NCBI GenBank assembly: GCA_050486545.1
Contig: JBJHDM010000007.1
Location: forward strand, 1-64,000
Length of the DNA: 64,000 nt
Origin: DAOMNN01 sp050486545
GTDB lineage: Bacteria > Pseudomonadota > Gammaproteobacteria > Burkholderiales > Rhodocyclaceae
Direction: 5' to 3'
Shown here: in pieces, positions 32,858-39,828 of the stretch
Layout of the letters: every line of letters starts with the position of its first letter
Position numbering within the stretch: position 1 is the stretch's first letter
Position numbers and translations under genes: made by a program
Notes under the pieces: model-generated
The model's input: the letters and a program-made list of their open reading frames with translations, nothing else
What the model was told of the DNA's origin: nothing
Database searches by the model: none

Positions 32858-33190
32858 TCAGGTCGCCGCCCAGAGCGAGCACCAGCCATCGGGGCTCACC
32901 TGACCTTCAACGACCCGGCAGGTATTGGACGCGGCAACGAAATGCAGGCAATTGCTGCACCGGGCGTCCCCGTTGGGTGAGCTTTGGTAGCGGGCTTCGC
33001 TCTGGCTGAGCTTGCCGGCAGCTGCACCGTCCGACGAAGGTGCCGACGAGGTGGGGGGAGCCGCCGGAGCCTGGGCAGAGCTGGACGCCTGCTCTCCTTT
33101 ACACCCAAGAAGGATCGGCAGGCCGAGCGCACAGCCGGTGGCCAATGCGCCGCGCAGTACCGTTCTGCGCCGGGGATCATGGGTTTTCAT
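32858..33190 (-). CDS. High-potential iron-sulfur protein (HiPIP)
   Basis: A 110-aa periplasmic electron carrier. A Tat-type signal (RRRTVLRGA) leads the protein. The mature part binds one [4Fe-4S] cluster through CSNC, then NTC and DGWCSLW, the HiPIP signature. A proline/alanine/serine-rich linker precedes the cluster domain. HiPIPs carry electrons between cytochrome complexes and terminal reductases or reaction centres. It overlaps the upstream EF-hand gene by 14 bases, so the two are cotranscribed. Confidence 0.9.
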   Translation of the reverse strand: MKTHDPRRRTVLRGALATGCALGLPILLGCKGEQASSSAQAPAAPPTSSAPSSDGAAAGKLSQSEARYQSSPNGDARCSNCLHFVAASNTCRVVEGQVSPDGWCSLWAAT

Positions 33191-33515
33191 TTTCTGTCCT
33201 CCTGATCTGAAGGAACGCCAGCGACCGAAGCGTCACCGTGGCGTTCAACCATTCCTCGCGACTGATCCGGCCATCACCGTCCGTATCGATCCGGTCGAAC
33301 TCGATCTCGACCCATTCGGACCGGGACGCTTCGAGGCGGTCGATAAAACCATCCTGCTTGATGTCGAGGGCCTCGAACGCATCGTCGCTGGCCTGGATCC
33401 TCAACAAGGTGGTGAGGTGGCGCAAGTCCGCCTTCGCTTCGTCCGCAGCGGTCGCTGGCAGCGGAATTGCCGGACCCGTGAGCATGGCCGTTACGAGAAT
33501 CAGCTTCGGTGTCAT
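33177..33515 (-). CDS. Exported EF-hand protein
   Basis: About 112 aa with a signal peptide (cleavage after ATAA). Two EF-hand loops are visible: DIKQDGFIDRLE and the canonical DTDGDGRISREEW. Calcium-binding exported proteins of this kind are poorly understood. I chose the ATG at 33515, preceded by a GGAG ribosome-binding site seven bases upstream, rather than an upstream frame extension. It overlaps the HiPIP gene. Confidence 0.75.
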   Translation of the reverse strand: MTPKLILVTAMLTGPAIPLPATAADEAKADLRHLTTLLRIQASDDAFEALDIKQDGFIDRLEASRSEWVEIEFDRIDTDGDGRISREEWLNATVTLRSLAFLQIRRTENENP

Positions 33516-33961
33516 GTGGCAGCTCCTGCGCTGAGATGGAATGCCTCCTGGAATCGGAGACATCCAGTCCGTCGCAAGCGCCGTGCCAGGTGAATGCTGA
33601 GGTCCGTATTTCAACGCCTTGTGGCGGCGTGGGGAGTGACGGGACGGGATCAGCGCCAACGACACGCACGTGGAGCGCGACATTTGTCGTCAGCGGGCGA
33701 CAATTGAAGCTCCGACCACGGCGGACGAGTCGGGAGTCCAACCGGTGGCATTGCCCTCCCATGTGCAAGAAGCGGGGGATTCGACGCACGCCATGGTTGC
33801 GTCCATGGCACCGCGTCCTCGCCTGTCGCCGATCGGAGACAGGGTGCGCCGGCCAATCGTCCGGCGGTCATGCAAGGCCGAGGCGGGAAGGCGGGATGAA
33901 ACCTTCCCGCGCGTGGGGCGGTCGTTCAGTGCACGTACCGCCGGGCGGTCGGGCCGACCCT
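33516..33961. other. Non-coding interval, nothing recognised
   Basis: No gene, repeat or RNA is supported in these about 445 bases between the EF-hand gene and ridA. Overlapping high-GC frames exist but none looks like a protein. Confidence 0.55.
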
Positions 33962-34354
33962 TCAGGCCGGCAGCATGGCGGTAACTTCGATCTCGATCTT
34001 GGCGCCGTCCTCGACGAAGCCGGCCACTTGCAAGGCGGTCATCGCCGGGAAGTGGCGGCCGACGAGTTCGCGGTAGACGGCGCCGATCTCGGCCAGGCGC
34101 GCGTTGTACTCGGCACCGTCGGCGAGATACCAGTTCATGCGCACGATGTCGGTCGGCTTCGCCCCGGCCTCGGCGAGGATCGCGACGACGTTGGACAAGG
34201 CCTGTCGGACCTGGCCGACCAGGTCGTCGGTGCGGAACACCTCCTGTTCGTCCCAGCCGACCTGGCCGGCGACGAAGACCATTCGCCCGCTGGCGACGAC
34301 ACCGTTCGAATAGCCCTTGGGACGTGCCCAGCCGGGCGGTTGCAGCAGTTTCAT
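33962..34354 (-). CDS. RidA/YjgF-family protein
   Basis: A 130-aa protein opening MKLLQPPGWARPKGYSNGVV, with FVAGQVGWDE and the later EIEVTAMLPA end, all RidA/YjgF family features. The founding members deaminate reactive enamines and imines. A GGAGGGAGCGAGCG ribosome-binding site precedes the ATG at 34354. It lies 19 bases downstream of the flavin oxidoreductase gene, so it belongs to that unit and may detoxify or modify its product. Confidence 0.85.
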   Translation of the reverse strand: MKLLQPPGWARPKGYSNGVVASGRMVFVAGQVGWDEQEVFRTDDLVGQVRQALSNVVAILAEAGAKPTDIVRMNWYLADGAEYNARLAEIGAVYRELVGRHFPAMTALQVAGFVEDGAKIEIEVTAMLPA

Positions 34355-34373
34355 CGCTCGCTCCCTCCTGTGG

Positions 34374-36344
34374 TCAGATGCGCACGCCCATGCGATAGCC
34401 CTCGTGGATCGCGGCATCGAGCCCGCGCGCGATGACCGCATCGCCGGCGCCGTGCAACTCGTCGATCATCCACTGGAACTCGTGGAAGAGATCATGGTTC
34501 GACTTGCGCGGACCGGACACGACGACCATGTCGGCGGGCAGGAAGGTTTCCTCGCCCTTGTTGTTGCGCACGCGCGCACCGTCCTCGGTCACCGCGACGA
34601 GCTGCGTCGAGGTCAGCGTGCGGATCTCGAGTTCCTCGATCCACGCCGAATGCCGCCACTTGAACGACGGCATCACGTCCCCGGCGATGCGCTTGTCCTC
34701 CTCGACGAGCACGACCTCGTGCCCCTTGGTGGTCAGCGACTCGGCCAGCGTGAGCCCGATCTTGCCCGCTCCGACCATGACGATGCGCTTGGCCGGCGCG
34801 ACCTTGCCATGCGCGAGATCGAGCGCATCGACGAGCCGATCGCAGCCTTCCACGTTGCGGTACCAGCTCATGTCCGTGCGCGCGCCGGCGGCGACCAGGC
34901 ACACGTCGAACTGGTGCAGGATGCTGCGCATGAACTTCGCGTTGGCCTCGGTGTTGAAGCGCATCTCGATGCCGAGCTTTTTCGCCATGACCTCGTAGTG
35001 GCGCACGACCGAGAAGAGGTCGTCGGGCCGCGCGAGATCGTTGCCCGCGTAGGCGACGAGGTTGCCGCCGATGCGGTCGCCCTTCTCGAACACGGTCACG
35101 TCGTGGCCGCGCTTCTTCGCGGTGATCGCTGCTTCCATGCCGGCCGGGCCGGCGCCGATGACCATGATGCGCTTCTTCACCGTGGCCGGCGTCACGTGGT
35201 ATTCGGGCTCGACCTCGTGACCCAGGGTCGGATTCATCGTGCAGGTGTAGGGGAGGTCGCGGAACAGGCGCGACAGGCAGTTGAGCGAGCCGATGCAGCG
35301 GCGCACCTCGTCTAGGCGGTCCTCGGCGGCCTTGTGGATGAGTTCCGGATCGGCCAGCAACGGCCGGCACACTTCCCAGTAGTCGAACACGCCGTCGGCG
35401 ATGCACTGGTCGGCCATGACCGGGTCGGGCAGGCGGTTGCCGAAGGTGATCAGCGTGTTCGGGAACAGCTTCTTGGCCTTGGCCGCGAGGTAGTTCCAGT
35501 GGCCGGGCTGCACGTCCCGGCCGATCGACGATTCGGGTGCCTCCTGCCAGCCGACCGTGACCGAGATCATGTCCACGCCGCAGTCGACGGCCTGCTGCAT
35601 CAGCTCGAAGCAGTCGTCCTCGGTGTTGCCGCCCCAGCGGTCCATCAGTTCGGCGCCGTTCAGGCGGATCACCAGCGGATTGTCGGGCGTGGCCTGCTTG
35701 ATCGCGTCGATCAGTTCGCGCATGAAGCGGCCGCGGTTCTCGACCGAGCCGCCGTATTCATCGGTGCGCTGGTTGGTGAAGCGCGAGTTGAAGTTCGCGA
35801 GCAGATAGCCCATGAAACTGGTGACCTCGGTGCCGTCGAAGCCGGCCCGGATCGCGCGCTTCGCGGCCTCGGCGTGCTGGTCGACGACCGCCTTGATCTG
35901 CTCCTTGGTCATCTCGCGCGGCGGGCGGAAGTGCGGCAGCGTCTGCGGCACGACCGAGGGCTGGATGCAGTAGCCCAGATCGATGCCGCCGTAGCGACCG
36001 GCGTGCAGGATCTGCTGGATCGCGACCGCACCGCCATCGTGGATGTACTGCGCGATGGTCTCGAACTGGGGCAGGAACTTGTCGTCGAACAGGGCCACCT
36101 GGCGGAAGTACGCCTTGCCCTCGCCGAGCGGGTCGGGATACGCGCCCTGGTTGGTGATGATGCCACAGCCGGTCGAGGCGATCACGCGCGTGCGCGCCAG
36201 TTCGCGCGGGGTGATGTAGCCGTCGCGGGTGTTGTAGTTCGATACGCAGCAGGCGCCGTACTTGACGAGGTTCTTCGTCTCGAACTTGCCGATGCGGCCG
36301 GGCTGGAACAGGTGCTTGAGCTTCGCTTCTCCGGGTCGGGTCAC
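34374..36344 (-). CDS. FMN/FAD/[4Fe-4S] oxidoreductase, 2,4-dienoyl-CoA reductase-like (old yellow enzyme family)
   Basis: A 656-aa enzyme. Residues 1 to about 345 form an FMN-binding TIM barrel of the old yellow enzyme type (IQQILHAGRYGG, NGAELMDRWGG). Cysteines in CIGSLNC and YTCTMNP bind a [4Fe-4S] cluster. The C-terminal half has two Rossmann-type folds (KRIMVIGAGPAGMEA, KRIVMVGAGKIGLTL) for FAD and NAD(P)H. The layout is that of bacterial 2,4-dienoyl-CoA reductase and trimethylamine dehydrogenase. It lies immediately downstream of bzdZ with its own intergenic region of about 205 bases, so it may reduce an unsaturated CoA ester made in ring cleavage (inference). The first ATG is at 36344. 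Confidence 0.88.
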   Translation of the reverse strand: MTRPGEAKLKHLFQPGRIGKFETKNLVKYGACCVSNYNTRDGYITPRELARTRVIASTGCGIITNQGAYPDPLGEGKAYFRQVALFDDKFLPQFETIAQYIHDGGAVAIQQILHAGRYGGIDLGYCIQPSVVPQTLPHFRPPREMTKEQIKAVVDQHAEAAKRAIRAGFDGTEVTSFMGYLLANFNSRFTNQRTDEYGGSVENRGRFMRELIDAIKQATPDNPLVIRLNGAELMDRWGGNTEDDCFELMQQAVDCGVDMISVTVGWQEAPESSIGRDVQPGHWNYLAAKAKKLFPNTLITFGNRLPDPVMADQCIADGVFDYWEVCRPLLADPELIHKAAEDRLDEVRRCIGSLNCLSRLFRDLPYTCTMNPTLGHEVEPEYHVTPATVKKRIMVIGAGPAGMEAAITAKKRGHDVTVFEKGDRIGGNLVAYAGNDLARPDDLFSVVRHYEVMAKKLGIEMRFNTEANAKFMRSILHQFDVCLVAAGARTDMSWYRNVEGCDRLVDALDLAHGKVAPAKRIVMVGAGKIGLTLAESLTTKGHEVVLVEEDKRIAGDVMPSFKWRHSAWIEELEIRTLTSTQLVAVTEDGARVRNNKGEETFLPADMVVVSGPRKSNHDLFHEFQWMIDELHGAGDAVIARGLDAAIHEGYRMGVRI

Positions 36345-36470
36345 GGACGTTCTCCTGTCTGGAATCTACCCGTGCCGGGCCTGGGGGCGACGCACCGGGT
36401 TCGGCACGATGCGCCAGCGGTCCGGCGCGTATCGATGAATACTGTATACATTGGTCCGGAACGCGTCAAA

Positions 36471-36512
36471 CCGCGGATCGTGCCACCCCCCTGCACACGG
36501 CACGATCCGCGG
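36471..36512 (-). terminator. Perfect inverted repeat after bzdZ
   Basis: CCGCGGATCGTGCC (36471-36484) and GGCACGATCCGCGG (36499-36512) form a 14-base perfect stem with a 14-base loop. It lies 38 bases downstream of the bzdZ stop, so it probably ends the bzd transcript. A palindromic TGTATACA lies nearby at about 36433-36440 and could be a regulator site for the oxidoreductase gene. Confidence 0.7.
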
Positions 36513-36549
36513 CCCGGGTACGCCGGACCGGCGCACCCGTTCGGACCCC

Positions 36550-37680
36550 TCAGTCCTTCGGCTTCGCCAGCACCTGCTCGGCGAACTTCTCGTCGAACAG
36601 CGCTCCCTCGGCGACGAGCTGGCGATACTTCACGAAGTCGATGAGGTCCTTGCCGGTGATCTTCTTCGCGTCGAAGGCGTTGAAGCCCAGCCACGCCTCG
36701 TGGTTCATGTTGGCGGCGAGCCAGTGGCGGTTGGCGAGCTTGAACTGGTCCCAGAAGAACTTCTTCTTGCCGCGGATACCGTCGATCGACTTCATCAGGC
36801 AGTGCGGGAAGAGGTTGGTGAACTTCCACACCAGCTCGTCGACCGCCGCGTCGAGCAGTTCGAAGTCGGTCGTGCACTCGGCCATCAGGGCCTTGGCCGC
36901 GTCGCGCTGCGCAGCCGACACGGGCTCGCCGTAGACGATCTCGCCGTCATCGACGTAGGTGTCGGTCCGCACCATCGGGTTGCGCACCCACTCGCCGTCC
37001 TTCTTGAGCACCGGAACGACCTTGGTGATGAGGTTCTTGGCCTTCATCTTGTAGGCGCTCCAGGTCTCGCACGAGACGCAGTTGTACATCGCGTCTTCCA
37101 TGTTCAGCATCCACGGCAGGAAGTCGGTCGAGCCGCCGTCGGGCGCACTGCCGTGCTTGGGGCCGGCCTGGCCGAAGATCGCGAGGTCGGACGTCACCGT
37201 GAGGTCGGTCGCCATGCCGATCTCCTGGCCACCCGCGACGCGCATGCCGTTGACGCGGCAGATCGTCGGCTTCTTGCAGTTCAGGATGCCATCGACCATC
37301 GCGTTGAACAGATCCATGTACTCGCCGTACTCGTTCGGACGACGCGAGTAGTAGGCGGAGTATTCGGCGGTGTTGCCGCCGGTGCAGAACGCCTTGTCGC
37401 CGACCGCGGTGAAGACCGCGGCAACGACCGTGCGGTCGCTCGAGGCGCGCTGGAAGCCGGCGATCACCGCCTTGACCATCTCGGTCGTGTACGAGTTGTA
37501 CTGCTTCGGGTTGTTGAGGATGATCCAGGCCGAGTACAGACCCGCGACGGCATTGCCCTGCGGGTCGGTGATCGGGCGCTTCTCGTAGATCACGGAAGGG
37601 GCTTCGGTGCCGAAGTGTTCCTCGCCGAGCAGGGCGTGGTCCTTGAGCTCGTCGTCGCGACGCAGCCATTCGAGTGCCAT
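36550..37680 (-). CDS. bzdZ: 6-Oxocyclohex-1-ene-1-carbonyl-CoA hydrolase
   Basis: A 376-aa enoyl-CoA-hydratase-superfamily enzyme, also called Oah. It shows the crotonase features (AFCTGGNTAEY, ICRVNGMRVAGGQEIGMATD) and the longer C-terminal part of ring hydrolases. It adds water and opens the ring of 6-oxocyclohex-1-ene-1-carbonyl-CoA to 3-hydroxypimelyl-CoA. It is the last gene of the bzd operon and follows bzdY by 32 bases. Length is as expected for Oah of Azoarcus and Thauera. Confidence 0.93.
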   Translation of the reverse strand: MALEWLRRDDELKDHALLGEEHFGTEAPSVIYEKRPITDPQGNAVAGLYSAWIILNNPKQYNSYTTEMVKAVIAGFQRASSDRTVVAAVFTAVGDKAFCTGGNTAEYSAYYSRRPNEYGEYMDLFNAMVDGILNCKKPTICRVNGMRVAGGQEIGMATDLTVTSDLAIFGQAGPKHGSAPDGGSTDFLPWMLNMEDAMYNCVSCETWSAYKMKAKNLITKVVPVLKKDGEWVRNPMVRTDTYVDDGEIVYGEPVSAAQRDAAKALMAECTTDFELLDAAVDELVWKFTNLFPHCLMKSIDGIRGKKKFFWDQFKLANRHWLAANMNHEAWLGFNAFDAKKITGKDLIDFVKYRQLVAEGALFDEKFAEQVLAKPKD

Positions 37681-37712
37681 GTGAGTCTCCTTTGGTTCCG
37701 GGTGGTTCGGTT

Positions 37713-38780
37713 TCAGAAATCGGGCGTCAGGATGACGCGGCGTTGCAGCTTGCCGTGATGGGCCTCGTCGAACACCTGTTCGATCTGGCTCATCGGGCGC
37801 GTCTCGACGAAGGGGCCGAGCCGGATGCGCCCGTCCAGGCACATGTCGCGCACCGCCGGGTACTTGTCCGGCGTGCACCCCCAGGTGCCGATGATCTCGG
37901 CATCGAAGGCCATGAGCTTGGAGAGCATGTAGCTGGTCTCGTCGGTGCCGTAGCCGACGACGACGAGCTTGCCGGTAAAGGACAGCAGCGCGAGCGCGAG
38001 TTCCTGGCCGGGCCGGGTGCCGGTGACCTCGAAAATCTTCCAGTCGGTGTTGGCCGGCAGGCCACGCTCCTTGCAGAAGCCCTTGAACAGCTCCTTGACC
38101 TCCTTCGCGCTCTTGCCCTTCGGGTTGATCGTGAAGTCGGCACCGAAGCCCTCCATGAACTTGAGCTTCTCTTCGTTGATGTCGATGCCGACGACCGCGG
38201 CCGCGCCCATACCCTTGGCGGTCTGGACCATGAAGCTGCCCACCCCGCCGGCCGCGCCGATGACGATCACGCGGTCGCCCGCCTGCAGGTCGGCCCGCAC
38301 GGCGGCCTGGTACGGCGTGGTGACCGCATCGGCGATCACCGACAGGTGCTCGAGCGGCACGTCGCCGCGATCCTCGACCGGGCACAGGAAGCGCGCCTGG
38401 CACACGATGTGGCTGGAAAAGCCGCCGTAGATCCCCATCGAGTTGCCCGGCATCTTCTGCGCGAGGCAGCGGTTGCCCCGCCCGGCCTTGCACAGCTCGC
38501 ATTCGCCGCACGGGATCACCGCCGGCACGATGACCTCCTTGCCGATCATCGCGGCGTCGCCGCCGATGACGGTGCCCGAGATCTCGTGGCCGAGCGACAG
38601 GGGCGGCTTCTGCACCGTCGGCACACCCATGTAGAAGTAGGACAGGTCGGTGTGGCACACGCCGCAGCCGGCGATCTTGACGACGACGTCACCGGGGCCC
38701 AGCTCGGGCATGGGAACCCGCGTCTTGACGAGCTTGCCCGGCTCGGTCATCTGCCAGGTGTCGATGAATTCTGGAATCAC
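37713..38780 (-). CDS. bzdY: 6-Hydroxycyclohex-1-ene-1-carbonyl-CoA dehydrogenase
   Basis: A 355-aa zinc alcohol dehydrogenase (Had). Zinc ligands and cofactor site are visible: GCGVCHTD, GHEISG, the structural-zinc loop CGECELCKAGRGNRC, and the Rossmann VIGAAGGVGSF. It oxidises the 6-hydroxy ester with NAD to the 6-oxo ester consumed by BzdZ. It follows bzdX by 46 bases in the operon. Confidence 0.93.
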   Translation of the reverse strand: MIPEFIDTWQMTEPGKLVKTRVPMPELGPGDVVVKIAGCGVCHTDLSYFYMGVPTVQKPPLSLGHEISGTVIGGDAAMIGKEVIVPAVIPCGECELCKAGRGNRCLAQKMPGNSMGIYGGFSSHIVCQARFLCPVEDRGDVPLEHLSVIADAVTTPYQAAVRADLQAGDRVIVIGAAGGVGSFMVQTAKGMGAAAVVGIDINEEKLKFMEGFGADFTINPKGKSAKEVKELFKGFCKERGLPANTDWKIFEVTGTRPGQELALALLSFTGKLVVVGYGTDETSYMLSKLMAFDAEIIGTWGCTPDKYPAVRDMCLDGRIRLGPFVETRPMSQIEQVFDEAHHGKLQRRVILTPDF

Positions 38781-38826
38781 GTTGGTCTCCGTTGTTCGCT
38801 TCGGTGGGGGGAAGGCGCTGCCGGCC

Positions 38827-39606
38827 TCAGGTATTGCGCCAGACCGGCTTGCGCTTCTCCATGAAGGCGTTGAGGCCTTCGACGGCGTCGTCGGTCGCCA
38901 TCAGCTCCTTGAGGTAGATCTGCTCGACCGTGAACAAGGCCTCGAAGAAGGGCTTGCCGGAAGCCTCGCGGATCGCCCGCTTGGTGTAGATGAGCGCCAC
39001 GCGCGAAAGCTGCAGGAACTGCCCGACGAAGGCGCGCGCATCGGCCTGGAAGCTCGCGCGCGGGACGACGCGGTTGACCATGCCCAGGCGCTCGGCCTCG
39101 GCCGCGTCGATCAGCCCGCCGCCGAGCAGCAGTTCCATGACCTTGGGCAGGGACACGATCCTGGGCATCAGGATGGCCGCGATCGGCGGGAACACGCCGA
39201 GCTTGATCTCGGGCTGGCCGAGCTTCGTGCCCTCGGCGGCGACGACCATGTCGCAGGCGATCGCCAGTTCGCAGCCGCCGCCCATGGCCGAGCCGTTGAG
39301 CGCCGCGACCGTCGGCAGCGGGAACACCATCAGGCGCTTGAGGATGCCGTGGAACACATCGATCATCTGCACGACCTTGTCGGGCGTGTGATCCATGACG
39401 TCGACGCCGGCGGAGAAGACCTTTTCCCCCGCGGCCGTGATCATCAGCACCTTGGCCGACTCTTCCTTCGCCGCCTCGTCGAGCGCGCGGTTGAGTTCCT
39501 CCATCAACGCAATGTCGAGCACGTTGTAGGGCGGACGGTCGATCGTGATCGTGATCAGGCCGTCCTCGAGTCCGTAGTGAAGATGCTGGTACTGGCTTTG
39601 CGACAT
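38827..39606 (-). CDS. bzdX: Cyclohexa-1,5-diene-1-carbonyl-CoA hydratase
   Basis: A 259-aa crotonase-fold hydratase (Dch). Hallmarks are ITIDRPPYNVLD, AFSAG-type loop VFSAGVDV, and ALNGSAMGGGCELAIACD. It hydrates the diene made by benzoyl-CoA reductase to 6-hydroxycyclohex-1-ene-1-carbonyl-CoA. The order X-Y-Z equals the reaction order. It follows bzdW by 29 bases. Confidence 0.93.
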   Translation of the reverse strand: MSQSQYQHLHYGLEDGLITITIDRPPYNVLDIALMEELNRALDEAAKEESAKVLMITAAGEKVFSAGVDVMDHTPDKVVQMIDVFHGILKRLMVFPLPTVAALNGSAMGGGCELAIACDMVVAAEGTKLGQPEIKLGVFPPIAAILMPRIVSLPKVMELLLGGGLIDAAEAERLGMVNRVVPRASFQADARAFVGQFLQLSRVALIYTKRAIREASGKPFFEALFTVEQIYLKELMATDDAVEGLNAFMEKRKPVWRNT

Positions 39607-39635
39607 GTCGGCTCCCGGTGTCGTGTTCGTCGGTT

Positions 39636-39818
39636 TCAGTTCTCGTCCCTGACCTGCAGGCGGTACGGGCAGGCCGCATCGCAGTCGGCGCAGCACACCG
39701 CGCCGTCGCTGCGGATGTGCCACAGGTCGGCACCGCAGTTTCGGCAGCGGCATTTCGCCTCAGGTGGCGAAGCCGGCCGGATCTCCTGCGCCGACCAGAA
39801 GTCGATGACCTGCCCCAT
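39636..39818 (-). CDS. bzdW: Small zinc-ribbon/rubredoxin-like protein BzdW
   Basis: A 60-aa protein with two cysteine pairs (CRCRNCGADLW and CCADCDAACPY) that could bind zinc or iron. I chose the ATG at 39818, ten bases after the bzdV stop. In Azoarcus CIB the gene at this place is named bzdW and its function is not established. A small electron carrier or a folding aid for the reductase is possible; the sequence alone does not decide. Confidence 0.75.
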   Translation of the reverse strand: MGQVIDFWSAQEIRPASPPEAKCRCRNCGADLWHIRSDGAVCCADCDAACPYRLQVRDEN

Positions 39819-39828
39819 CGCGTGCCCC

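Noticed and set aside
33516..33961. A gene between the EF-hand protein and ridA
   Set aside because: Several overlapping frames exist, but none shows protein-like composition or a ribosome-binding site.
34317..35315. Long plus-strand frames across the catabolic region
   Set aside because: They are histidine- and arginine-rich antisense shadows of the oxidoreductase gene; similar ones lie opposite most bzd and pad genes.
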